In this document: piece by piece, positions 1 through 7,287 of the stretch
Position numbering within the stretch: the first letter of the stretch is position 1
Layout: each line of letters starts with the position of its first letter
NCBI GenBank assembly: GCA_944359735.1
Contig: CALVTA010000021.1
Location: forward strand, 1 to 17,097
Length of the DNA: 17,097 nucleotides
Direction: 5' to 3'
Origin: an uncultured Bacilli bacterium
GTDB lineage: Bacteria; Bacillota_I; Bacilli_A; RF39; UBA660
Position numbers and translations under genes: made by a program
The notes under the pieces: model-generated
The model's input: the letters and a program-made list of their open reading frames with translations, nothing else
Database searches by the model: none
Told to the model about the DNA's origin: nothing

Positions 1-45
1 AAAAAATAGGTAGAATTTATTTTTATCAATTTCTACCTATTTTTT
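1..45. terminator. Bidirectional intrinsic terminator at left edge
   Basis: Positions 1-15 and 31-45 are perfect inverted repeats of 15 bp (core TAGGTAGAA / TTCTACCTA) around a 15-base loop. The outer six pairs are A:T, so each strand ends the stem with its own run of six T. On the minus strand it lies 46 bases past the stop of the SGNH esterase gene and would end that transcript. On the plus strand it could end a gene lying left of the window. Confidence 0.8.
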
Positions 46-90
46 ATTAATTAATTATTTTTACTCTTTTTTACTGATAAAATTGATTAA

Positions 91-870
91 TTACTCATTT
101 ACATATTTAGTCAATACCTCTGTAACAACATCATAACCCTTATTATTTAAATGCAAACCATCTTTACTGTAATCCTCTTTTAAATTGCCATCTTTACCAA
201 CCAATTCAGTATGTACATCTATATAAGTAATATTTATTTTTTTAGAATAATTCTTAAGTTCTTTATTCACTTTCAAAATATCACTATTTTTTCTTCCCTC
301 AACACTATCTTCATCTATATTAGGATTAACAGGATAAATACTCTCGATATATATTTTTGCAGCGGGACGGTTTTCTTTTATTTTTATAATAATGTTTTTA
401 ATATTAGAAAATATTTCATCTGGACTCTTTTTATCTCTAAGATCATTTGTACCAATTAAAATAAAAACTTTAGATGGATTATACCTGTAAACCCTATTTT
501 CCATATCATCTAATATATCATCAGTTGTATTACTTATAATTCCACTATTAACAACTGGCATATTAGGAAAATAGTTTTCTAAATCATAAAAATATGTAAT
601 AGAATCTCCTAAAAACAAATAATTAGTATATTCATTTTTTAAAGTCTCAACTTCTTTTTTATGATTTTTTTCTAAAGTTTTAATAGAAGTCTTCAAACTA
701 ATATTATTTACTAACAAATTAATATTAAAAATAATACTAATTAATAATAACAATATAAATAATTTCTTATTAGTTGTAGTTGTTTTACTTTGATAATACT
801 TTTTTTTATTTTTTTCAAACCTTGTACTATATTTTCTCTTTTTACTTTTCTTAGAAGACTTATTAACCAT
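91..870 (-). CDS. Membrane-anchored SGNH/GDSL-family hydrolase (probable esterase)
   Basis: 259 aa. Residues 1-36 are very rich in Lys. One hydrophobic segment follows (about 37-55), with no lipobox or cleavage site, so a type II membrane protein with an outside catalytic domain is expected. Residues about 57-82 are charged and possibly coiled-coil. SGNH blocks are in order: GDS at 88-90 (Ser90 nucleophile), block II Gly110 (NSG), GTND at 140-143 (Asn142), and DGLH at 237-240 (Asp237/His240). Family knowledge: such enzymes remove acyl, often acetyl, groups from surface polysaccharides, peptidoglycan or lipids; the substrate cannot be read here. The start is supported by an AGAGGGG ribosome site 6 bases upstream of the ATG. 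The gene has its own promoter and lies downstream of rfbB but beyond that gene's terminator, so it is probably a single-gene unit. A cell-wall or glycan O-deacetylase is the likeliest role, by inference. Confidence 0.85.
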   Translation of the reverse strand: MVNKSSKKSKKRKYSTRFEKNKKKYYQSKTTTTNKKLFILLLLISIIFNINLLVNNISLKTSIKTLEKNHKKEVETLKNEYTNYLFLGDSITYFYDLENYFPNMPVVNSGIISNTTDDILDDMENRVYRYNPSKVFILIGTNDLRDKKSPDEIFSNIKNIIIKIKENRPAAKIYIESIYPVNPNIDEDSVEGRKNSDILKVNKELKNYSKKINITYIDVHTELVGKDGNLKEDYSKDGLHLNNKGYDVVTEVLTKYVNE

Positions 871-896
871 CAGTATCCCCTCTTTATATCAATATG

Positions 897-925
897 AGTA
901 TATCATAAATACCATATTATTAAAA
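897..925 (-). promoter_or_regulatory. Promoter for the SGNH hydrolase gene (extended -10)
   Basis: On the minus strand TATACT (902-897) is preceded by TGA (905-903), giving an extended -10. The -35 region TTTTAA (925-920) is weak, with 17-base spacing. It lies between the rfbB terminator and the hydrolase start. The same TGA-TATACT box occurs upstream of pyrH. Confidence 0.5.
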
Positions 926-929
926 TTAT

Positions 930-961
930 AAAGAAAAAGACTTGACACATTTTGCCAAATC
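930..961 (-). terminator. Intrinsic terminator of rfbB
   Basis: On the minus strand GATTTGGCA (961-953) pairs with TGTCAAGTC (947-939) around a 5-base loop: 9 pairs, two of them G:U. A TTTTTCTTT run (938-930) follows. On the plus strand the two wobbles become A/C mismatches, so the hairpin acts on the minus strand. It begins one base after the rfbB stop codon. Confidence 0.75.
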
Positions 962-962
962 T

Positions 963-1967
963 CTATCCTTTATATGATTCTTTATATCTACCACTCTTTA
1001 TATCATTAATCCACTCTTTATTATTTAAATACCAATCTATTGTCTCTTTAATTCCTCTTTCAAAATCATAGGTACGCTTCCATCCCAATTCTTTTTCTAC
1101 TTTACTAGAATCAATTGCATATCTTAAGTCATGACCTTTTCTATCCTCGACAAATGTTATCAAATCTTCACTTTTATTCATCTGTTTTAATATTAACTTA
1201 ACTATTTCTATATTAGGTCTTTCAGAATGACCACCAAGATTATAAACTTCTCCAATTTTACCCTTTCTTACTATCAAATCAACACCAATATTATGATCAT
1301 ACACATGAATCCAGTCTCTTACATTTTCTCCAGTTCCATATACAGGAATATTTTCATTATTTAGAGCTTTCATAATAGTAAGAGGTATTAATTTCTCTGG
1401 AAATTGATATGGACCATAATTATTAGAACATCTACTAATAGTTACAGGAAGCCCATAAGTACGATAATATGCCATTACCAATAAATCAGCACTTGCTTTA
1501 CTTGTAGAATATGGACTTGATGTATGAAGTGGTGTGCTTTCAGTAAATAACAAATCTGGTCTATCTAAAGGCAAATCTCCATACACTTCATCAGTAGATA
1601 CTTGATGATATCTTTTAACATTATATTTAAGTGAAGCATCCATTAATATTTCTGTACCAATAATATTAGTCACTAAAAATATTTCTGGATTTTTAATAGA
1701 ATTATCAACATGTGATTCAGCTGCAAAATTAATTACAACATCAAACTTTTCATCACAAAATAACTTATCAATAAAAGCTCTATCAGTAATATCTCCTTTT
1801 ACAAATTTATAATTATCTTTCCCTTCTAAATCTTTAATGTTATTATAATTACCAGCATAAGTTAAAGCATCTAAACAAACAAAATAATCATCATTATATT
1901 TATCAGTAACATAATGTAAATAATTGCTACCAATGAATCCCGCACCACCTGTAATTAAAAATTTCAT
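963..1967 (-). CDS. rfbB: dTDP-glucose 4,6-dehydratase
   Basis: 334 aa, full length for the RmlB/RfbB branch of the extended short-chain dehydrogenases. The N-terminal NAD-binding motif is GGAGFIG (7-13). The catalytic STDEVYG motif is at 124-130, with the Thr125/Asp126/Glu127 triad of the family, and YSTSK (153-157) gives Tyr153 and Lys157. It converts dTDP-glucose to dTDP-4-keto-6-deoxyglucose in the cytoplasm, the second step toward dTDP-rhamnose and other deoxysugars for surface glycans. A strong ribosome site (GGAAGGTGAT) precedes the ATG. The usual partners rfbA, rfbC and rfbD are not in the window, so the rest of the pathway must lie elsewhere or be absent. It has its own promoter and terminator and looks monocistronic. 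A related sugar-nucleotide dehydratase is possible but less likely given the TDE and YSTSK motifs. Confidence 0.93.
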   Translation of the reverse strand: MKFLITGGAGFIGSNYLHYVTDKYNDDYFVCLDALTYAGNYNNIKDLEGKDNYKFVKGDITDRAFIDKLFCDEKFDVVINFAAESHVDNSIKNPEIFLVTNIIGTEILMDASLKYNVKRYHQVSTDEVYGDLPLDRPDLLFTESTPLHTSSPYSTSKASADLLVMAYYRTYGLPVTISRCSNNYGPYQFPEKLIPLTIMKALNNENIPVYGTGENVRDWIHVYDHNIGVDLIVRKGKIGEVYNLGGHSERPNIEIVKLILKQMNKSEDLITFVEDRKGHDLRYAIDSSKVEKELGWKRTYDFERGIKETIDWYLNNKEWINDIKSGRYKESYKG

Positions 1968-2011
1968 ATAATCACCTTCCCTAAAATAATTCTATCAAAA
2001 ACAAACTAAAA

Positions 2012-2039
2012 ATCATAGACTTTTATCTAATTTATACAA
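2012..2039 (-). promoter_or_regulatory. Promoter for rfbB
   Basis: On the minus strand TTGTAT (2039-2034), a 16-base spacer, then TATGAT (2017-2012). The predicted leader is about 38 bases. The -35 box lies directly in the T-rich tail of the ppdK terminator, so end and start signals are packed together. Confidence 0.5.
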
Positions 2040-2069
2040 GAAAAAGACTTACACCTATTTGTAAAGTCT
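2037..2069 (-). terminator. Intrinsic terminator of ppdK
   Basis: On the minus strand AGACTT (2069-2064) pairs with AAGTCT (2050-2045). After a one-base bulge (2063) the stem continues with three more pairs (2062-2060 with 2053-2051), closing a 6-base loop. A TTTTCTTGT tail (2044-2036) follows. It starts 13 bases after the ppdK stop. Confidence 0.65.
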
Positions 2070-2082
2070 CTTTTAATAACTA

Positions 2083-4701
2083 TTAATTTTCTAATTTAGC
2101 TTGAGCAGCAGCAAGTCTTGCAACAGGCACTCTAAATGGACTACAAGAAACATAATTAAGTCCTACTTTTTCACAGAAAGCAATACTCTTAGGATCACCA
2201 CCATGCTCACCACAAATTCCAAGTTTTATATCAGACCTTGTACTTCTTCCTAAGGATGTAGCCATAGAAACTAATTTACCTACACCTGTTTGATCTAAGC
2301 TTGCGAAAGGATCATTAGTAAATATTTTCTTATCATAATAATCTTTTAAGAATTTAGAAGCATCATCTCTTGAAAATCCATAAGTCATTTGTGTTAAATC
2401 ATTTGTACCAAATGAGAAAAACTCTGCTTCTTTAGCTATTTCATCTGCAAGAAGCGCCGCTCTAGGTATTTCTATCATTGTACCAACTTTATATTTTAAG
2501 TCGCTTTTATTTTCAGCTATTATATGATCAGCAGTAGTAGTAACAATATTCTTAACATATTTTAATTCATTAACATCACCTACTAAAGGAATCATAATTT
2601 CAGGAGTTACTCTAATACCTTCTTTTGCAACTTCCAAAGCTGCATTGATAACTGCTTTAGTTTGCATAATAGCAATCTCAGGATAAGTAATTGCAAGACG
2701 ACAACCTCTATGACCCATCATTGGATTAAATTCTTTTAATGAATCTACTTTATTTTTTAAAGCACTAAAGTCCATCTCTAAATCATTGGCAAGATCCTTA
2801 ATCTCATCATCAGTATGAGGTAAAAATTCATGTAGTGGCGGATCTAAAAATCTAATAGTAACCTCATATCCATCCATTACTTTAAATAATCCCTTAAAAT
2901 CATCCTTTTGGTAAGGTAAAATTTTATCAAGAGCTTCTTCACGTTTCTCTTTAGTAGGTGCTACTATCATTTTTCTAAAATTAAAAATTCTCTCACTATC
3001 AAAAAACATATGCTCAGTACGACAAAGGCCAATTCCTTTAGCACCAAAATCTCTTGCAACTTTAGCATCTCTAGGATTATCAGCATTACATCTAACTTCA
3101 AGTCTTGCAATCTGATCTGCCCAATTCATAAAAATCTCAAAATTACCACTTATACTAGCAGGAACTGTTTTGATTTGCTCTCCATACACATTACCAGTTG
3201 AACCGTCTAAACTAAGATAATCTCCTTCTTTATAGACAATACCATCTCTAGTAGTAAGAGTTTTCTTAACACTATCTACTACCAACTCACCACATCCAGA
3301 TACACAACAAGTACCCATACCACGTGCAACAACTGCAGCATGAGAAGTCATTCCACCTCTAACTGTTAAAATTCCATTAGCAATATTCATTCCTTCAATA
3401 TCTTCTGGAGATGTCTCTTCTCTTGCTAAAATAATATCTTCTACACCATTATGTGCAGCTTCCATAACATCTTCAGCACTAAAATATAAATGACCTGTAG
3501 CGGCTCCAGGTGAAGCTGCCAAACCTTTGCCAATCACTTTAGCATTACTTAAAGCATCTTTATCAAAAGCAGGATGTAATAATTGTTCTAATTGTTTAGG
3601 TTCTACTCTCATTAAAGCTTCTTCTTTAGTAATTTTTCCTTCATTAACAAGTTCTACTGCTATCCTAAGTGCAGCCTCAGCTGTTCTTTTACCACTTCTA
3701 GTCTGTAGCATGAATAACTTACCATTTTCAATAGTAAACTCCATATCTTGCATATCTTTATAATGTTCTTCTAATGTTTTACAAATTTTAACAAACTCAT
3801 TAAAACACTCTGGCATTACTTCTTTTAAAGTCTCAATAGATTGAGGTGTCCTAATACCTGCTACAACATCCTCACCTTGAGCATTAATCAAATATTCACC
3901 ATACAACTTAGCTTCTCCAGTAGCAGGATTTCTTGTGAAGGCAACACCAGTACCACTAGTTTCACCCATATTACCATAAACCATCTCTTGAACATTAACA
4001 GCAGTTCCCCAGTCTCCTGGAATATCATTAAGTCTACGATAAGCAATTGCTCTATCATTATTCCAACTTCTAAAGACAGCTTTTACAGCTTCAATTAATT
4101 GTACTTTAGCATCTTGTGGAAATTCTTCGTTAGCATGTTTTTTATATTCCTTTTTATATCTATCTACAACTTCAACTAAATCATCTGCAGTTAAATCAGT
4201 ATCTAACTCTACTTCTTTCTCTTTCTTAATATCTTCAAATAAATATTCAAAAGAACTCTTTGGAAATCCCATAACTACATCTGCAAACATTTGAATAAAA
4301 CGACGATAGCAGTCATAAGCAAATCTTTTATTATTGGTAAGACTAGCAAGAGTTTCTACAACTTCATCATTCATACCAAGATTGAGAATTGTATCCATCA
4401 TTCCTGGCATAGAACTTCTTGCCCCACTTCTAACTGATACTAATAATGGATTTTTTGTATCTCCCATTTTCTTACCTGTTAATTTTTCAAGACTAACAAG
4501 TTCCTTAAATATCTCTTCTTGAATATCTTCACTAATCTCTTCATTATCATCATAGTATTTTAAGCAAGCCTCAGTTGTTACAGTAAACCCACGAGGTACA
4601 GGTAATCCTATTCTTGTCATTTCTGCAAGATTAGCTCCTTTTCCTCCTAACAACTCCCTCATATCCTTATTGCCTTCACTAAAGGCATAAACATATTTCA
4701 T
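2083..4701 (-). CDS. ppdK: Pyruvate, phosphate dikinase
   Basis: 872 aa, the normal length of bacterial PPDK. Three parts are visible: an N-terminal ATP-grasp nucleotide-binding region (about 1-340, with GGKGANLAEM near 19-28 and RSGARSSMPGMMDTILNLG at 91-109), a central phosphohistidine domain (about 388-510, GGMTSHAAVVARGMGT with catalytic His454), and a C-terminal PEP/pyruvate TIM barrel (about 530-870, GICGEHGGDP with catalytic Cys830 and ending SCSPFRVPVARLAAAQA). It interconverts ATP + pyruvate + Pi and AMP + PEP + PPi in the cytoplasm. In fermentative bacteria it often works toward pyruvate as a PPi-linked replacement for pyruvate kinase; that direction is inferred. The ribosome site is AAAGGATAGTGAT before the ATG. 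No PPDK regulatory protein gene is adjacent. The gene is transcribed alone, divergently from pyrH. Confidence 0.97.
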   Translation of the reverse strand: MKYVYAFSEGNKDMRELLGGKGANLAEMTRIGLPVPRGFTVTTEACLKYYDDNEEISEDIQEEIFKELVSLEKLTGKKMGDTKNPLLVSVRSGARSSMPGMMDTILNLGMNDEVVETLASLTNNKRFAYDCYRRFIQMFADVVMGFPKSSFEYLFEDIKKEKEVELDTDLTADDLVEVVDRYKKEYKKHANEEFPQDAKVQLIEAVKAVFRSWNNDRAIAYRRLNDIPGDWGTAVNVQEMVYGNMGETSGTGVAFTRNPATGEAKLYGEYLINAQGEDVVAGIRTPQSIETLKEVMPECFNEFVKICKTLEEHYKDMQDMEFTIENGKLFMLQTRSGKRTAEAALRIAVELVNEGKITKEEALMRVEPKQLEQLLHPAFDKDALSNAKVIGKGLAASPGAATGHLYFSAEDVMEAAHNGVEDIILAREETSPEDIEGMNIANGILTVRGGMTSHAAVVARGMGTCCVSGCGELVVDSVKKTLTTRDGIVYKEGDYLSLDGSTGNVYGEQIKTVPASISGNFEIFMNWADQIARLEVRCNADNPRDAKVARDFGAKGIGLCRTEHMFFDSERIFNFRKMIVAPTKEKREEALDKILPYQKDDFKGLFKVMDGYEVTIRFLDPPLHEFLPHTDDEIKDLANDLEMDFSALKNKVDSLKEFNPMMGHRGCRLAITYPEIAIMQTKAVINAALEVAKEGIRVTPEIMIPLVGDVNELKYVKNIVTTTADHIIAENKSDLKYKVGTMIEIPRAALLADEIAKEAEFFSFGTNDLTQMTYGFSRDDASKFLKDYYDKKIFTNDPFASLDQTGVGKLVSMATSLGRSTRSDIKLGICGEHGGDPKSIAFCEKVGLNYVSCSPFRVPVARLAAAQAKLEN

Positions 4702-4729
4702 TTAATCACTATCCTTTCGCTATAAAACA

Positions 4730-4758
4730 AGTATAACAAAGATAATTTATTTTTTAAA
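4730..4758 (-). promoter_or_regulatory. Promoter for ppdK
   Basis: On the minus strand TTTAAA (4758-4753), a 17-base spacer and TATACT (4735-4730), about 29 bases upstream of the ATG. The -35 box matches consensus at four of six positions. It is divergent from the pyrH promoter, whose -35 box starts 7 bases away. Confidence 0.5.
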
Positions 4759-4765
4759 GAAAAAA

Positions 4766-4794
4766 TTGCTACTAAAAATACGACATGATATACT
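4766..4794 (+). promoter_or_regulatory. Promoter for the pyrH operon (extended -10)
   Basis: TTGCTA (4766-4771), exactly 17 bases, then TATACT (4789-4794) with TGA directly before it (4786-4788). The start codon of pyrH is 20 bases further on, giving a very short leader. Confidence 0.7.
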
Positions 4795-4814
4795 AATAAC
4801 AAGGAAGTGAAACT

Positions 4815-5513
4815 ATGGATAAAAAAAGAATTTTATTAAAGTTATCAGGAGAAGCTTTAAGTGGTTCTAAAGATAATGGTATTGACTTTGAAAGAGTAAT
4901 AGAAATTGCTAAAGAAGTTAAAGATTGTCTTGATATGGGCTTTTCTATTGCAATAGTTGTAGGAGGAGGAAACTTCTGGCGAGGTAAAGCGAATGACTTT
5001 ATGGAGCGACAAACATCAGATTATATTGGTATGCTTGCAACTACTATGAATGCTCTAGCTTTGCAAGATGCTTTTAGACAAATAGGTGTTCCAGTTCGTG
5101 TTGAAACTGCTATTGAAATGAGAAAAGTTGCCGAGTTCTATCTACGTGAAAAATGTGAGAAACATCTAGAAAAAGGTAGAGTTGTAATATTCGGTTGTGG
5201 AACAGGTAACCCATTCTTTTCAACTGATACGGCAGCAGCTTTAAGAGCGGCCGAAATTAATGCCGATATCTTAGTAAAAGCAACTAATGTAGATGGTATC
5301 TATGATAAAGATCCTAAAAAATATAAAGATGCTAAATTAATTAAAGAAACAACATATAATGAAGTATTAAATAAAAAGTTAAAAGTAATGGACTTAACGG
5401 CAATTACTCTATGTATGGAAGAGTCAATTCCTATTATCGTTTTCAATATAAATAAATCTGGAATGTTAAAACAAGCTCTTATTACTGATGATATAGGTTC
5501 TATTGTAAAATAG
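4815..5513 (+). CDS. pyrH: Uridylate (UMP) kinase
   Basis: 232 aa, typical for the bacterial hexameric UMP kinase of the amino-acid kinase fold. Motifs in order: KLSGEAL (9-15), GGGNFWRG (50-57), MLATTMNALALQDA (73-86), GTGNPFFSTDTAAALRAAE (129-147) and KATNVDGIYDKDPKK (155-169). It phosphorylates UMP to UDP with ATP in the cytoplasm, an essential step of pyrimidine nucleotide supply. The ribosome site is AAGGAAGTG before the ATG. In most Firmicutes pyrH lies between tsf and frr; here neither is present. It is the first gene of a two-gene unit with an ABC exporter whose start is 7 bases past the pyrH stop. Confidence 0.97.
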   Translation: MDKKRILLKLSGEALSGSKDNGIDFERVIEIAKEVKDCLDMGFSIAIVVGGGNFWRGKANDFMERQTSDYIGMLATTMNALALQDAFRQIGVPVRVETAIEMRKVAEFYLREKCEKHLEKGRVVIFGCGTGNPFFSTDTAAALRAAEINADILVKATNVDGIYDKDPKKYKDAKLIKETTYNEVLNKKLKVMDLTAITLCMEESIPIIVFNINKSGMLKQALITDDIGSIVK

Positions 5514-5520
5514 GTGTGTT

Positions 5521-6048
5521 ATGTATCCCTTTAAAATACTTAATAAAAAGAAATATTCTTTATATTTTCTTAATGCTTTCGTAGAAAACATCTGTATTTA
5601 TATCATGCCAGTCATAATATCTATATGTTTAACTACTCCATTTACTTTAAATAAATTTAAAATATTAATCATATTAACCATTACCCTTAAAACTTTAGAG
5701 ATAATATTTAATTCTATTTGGAATATAAAAGCAGTATATTTTTTAGAAGAAACAAAAAAAGATTTACAACTTGCTTATTTTAGAAGAATATGTAATATGA
5801 ACATTACTAAAATTAATAATACTCATACTGGTTTTTTAAAGAAACAAATAAATATAGTTAGTGATGAAACAGTAAATTTATTAAATGAATTCATGACAAC
5901 AATTAATGGTTTTGTTATTGCAATTTCTATATTTCTAATTCGAGTTTTTACACAAAGCAAACTCGTATTTGCTATTTGTATAGTATTTATAATCTTTATA
6001 GTAATTTATAATATAATCATTACTAAATTTAATGTAATGGCTCAATAA
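5521..6048 (+). pseudogene. 5' part of an interrupted ABC exporter: transmembrane domain
   Basis: 175 codons ending at TAA 6046-6048. The ATG has AGGTG about 4 bases upstream, overlapping the pyrH stop, so translation is probably coupled to pyrH. The product has several hydrophobic stretches (about residues 15-37, 47-65, 128-144 and 148-170) and a charged loop of the kind found in ABC exporter membrane domains. It has no nucleotide-binding domain, so alone it cannot be a transporter. The same frame continues past the stop without another break to 7110, where the ATPase domain lies. Joined, the gene would be 529 codons including the stop, a little short for a half-transporter (usually near 580). 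It is best read as one gene broken by a nonsense codon. Readthrough or a sequencing error cannot be excluded. Confidence 0.75.
6046..6048 (+). other. In-frame TAA interrupting the ABC exporter gene
   Basis: The stop lies in the context GCT CAA TAA GAT TAT. The 67 codons from 6049 to 6249 are open in the same frame and read like exporter sequence (for example NVKVVKNYDGLFFATKRI). The next in-frame ATG (6250) has no ribosome site and falls inside a hydrophobic segment. A single base change to CAA, AAA or GAA would restore the gene. Confidence 0.8.
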
Positions 6049-7110
6049 GATTATAACAGTAAAAATGCTAAATATAATGCTACTAATGTCGACTTTCTAG
6101 AAAATGTTAAAGTAGTAAAAAATTATGATGGACTTTTCTTTGCAACTAAAAGAATTAATAAAGAATTTGACATAGTAAGAAAACCTTTAAGAAAAGTTAA
6201 TATCTTTGGTACTTTAAGATTTGATGGAACAAGTGCTTTAATATTTATAATGTATGCAATTTTGTTAATCAGTTTATTTATTCAAATGAAAAATGGTGAA
6301 AATGTATTTAGTTATGTAGTTTTTTATACTACAATGTTTAGTGGTATTAACACAGAATTAAGAGGTGTTGGTTATCTATTCTTACATCTTAATAAATTTA
6401 AATCTGCTAACAATCAAATAGAAAAAGTTTTAACCAAAGAAGAAAAACAATCTAAATTTAAAAACTTTAATAATATTACTTTAAAAGATATAGAGTTTAA
6501 ATATAGTAAGAAAAGTAAAAATGTTATAAATATACCTTACTTCTCAATAGATAAAAAAGATAAAGTAAGTATAATGGGAGAATCTGGTCAAGGTAAATCT
6601 ACTTTTCTTAATCTATTCTGTAGGTTTTATAAGATAGATAATAGCAAATATATAGTAAATGGTAAAGAAAGCAGTAAAGCTCCAGATGTCGCTTACATCT
6701 CTCAAGAAACAGATCTCTTTGATTTATCTATTAGAGATAATCTCTTACTAGGTAAAAATATAAGTGATAAGAAATTAAAAGAATATCTAAACCAAGCAGG
6801 ACTTCTTGATTGGATTAATAGTCTAGAACATGGTCTTGATACTATAGTTGGAGAAAAAGGTATAAGACTATCGACTGGTCAAAAACAAAGATTAAATATT
6901 ATTAGAGGTATTTTATTAGATAAAGAAATATACATTTTAGATGAACCAACTTCTAATTTAGATATTCTATCAGAAGAAAAAATTTATGAAATGATAAATA
7001 AGTACTTAAACAATAAAACTTTAATTATTGTAACTCATAGACCTAAATTAAAAGATATCTGTAATAAACATTATTATTTTAAAGATAAAGAAATGATTTT
7101 TGAAGATTAA
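6049..7110 (+). pseudogene. 3' part of the interrupted ABC exporter: last TM segments and ATPase domain
   Basis: Open in the frame of the upstream part. An ATG-initiated product would start at 6250 (286 aa), but no Shine-Dalgarno sequence precedes it. Numbered from that ATG, the ATPase domain is complete: Walker A GESGQGKST (110-118), Q-loop YISQE (149-153), signature LSTGQ (207-211, Thr in place of the first Gly of LSGGQ), Walker B YILDEP (228-233), D-loop SNLD (235-238) and switch His263 (VTHR). Hydrophobic stretches near the N-terminal end are the last membrane helices. The lack of any further stop, frameshift or motif loss suggests that the interruption is recent or tolerated. Cargo is unknown; type IV exporters of this kind move lipids, peptides or drugs. 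A strong hairpin directly follows the stop codon. Confidence 0.75.
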
Positions 7111-7135
7111 AAGCCCACACAAACGTGAGCTTTTT
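7110..7135. terminator. Terminator hairpin after the ABC exporter
   Basis: AAAGC (7110-7114) pairs with GCTTT (7129-7133), and CAC (7116-7118) with GTG (7125-7127), around a 6-base loop; TTTTT follows on the plus strand. The pair in between (7115/7128) is a C/A mismatch on the plus strand but a U:G wobble on the minus strand. There it gives an unbroken 9-pair stem followed by TTTT, so it can also end minus-strand transcripts coming from 7.2 kb. Confidence 0.7.
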
Positions 7136-7250
7136 CCAAACATGGTAGGCCTAGAGAGTCCCTACTTGTATTCTTTCAGATTTTAATCTTACTCAAACTT
7201 ACTAATAAGTAAGCGTCAGTGCAAAAAGACAATTTACACTCTCATGTTAT
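7136..7250 (-). ncRNA. Candidate structured RNA (nested inverted repeats); possible small-element remnant
   Basis: No gene fits here. On the minus strand AACATG plus AGAGT (7248-7238, contiguous) can pair with ACTCT (7159-7155) and CATGTT (7144-7139). The pairing is interrupted only by 10 bases containing the palindrome TAGGCCTA. Inside lie AGTGTAAA/TTTGCACT (7240-7233 with 7225-7218, one U:G wobble) and CTTACT/AGTAAG (7213-7208 with 7203-7198). GTAGG/CCTAC (7166-7162 with 7149-7145) is an alternative to part of the outer helix. Outer and inner helices share bases near 7238-7240. The wobbles here and in the terminator at 7110 favour a minus-strand transcript. No good promoter was found close upstream, so it may be the 3' end of the AbiEii transcript. 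It matches no RNA family I recognise. A remnant with GAGAGT/ACTCTC ends is an alternative. Confidence 0.35.
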
Positions 7251-7287
7251 TTCTAATAAATATATCCCGCTTTACAAAAAAGTAAAA

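Noticed and set aside
942..947. Plus-strand TTGACA as a -35 box
   Set aside because: No plus-strand gene or good -10 follows; the bases are the arm of the minus-strand rfbB terminator.
6250..7110. The 286-aa product starting at ATG 6250 as an independent ATPase gene
   Set aside because: The ATG has no ribosome site and falls within a membrane helix, and the frame is open for 67 codons upstream in line with the 5521 reading frame; one interrupted gene explains it better.
7271..7285. TTTAC/GTAAA inverted repeat just past the AbiEii stop as a terminator
   Set aside because: The stem has only five pairs and no T-run follows on the minus strand; transcription probably continues to the hairpin at 7110.
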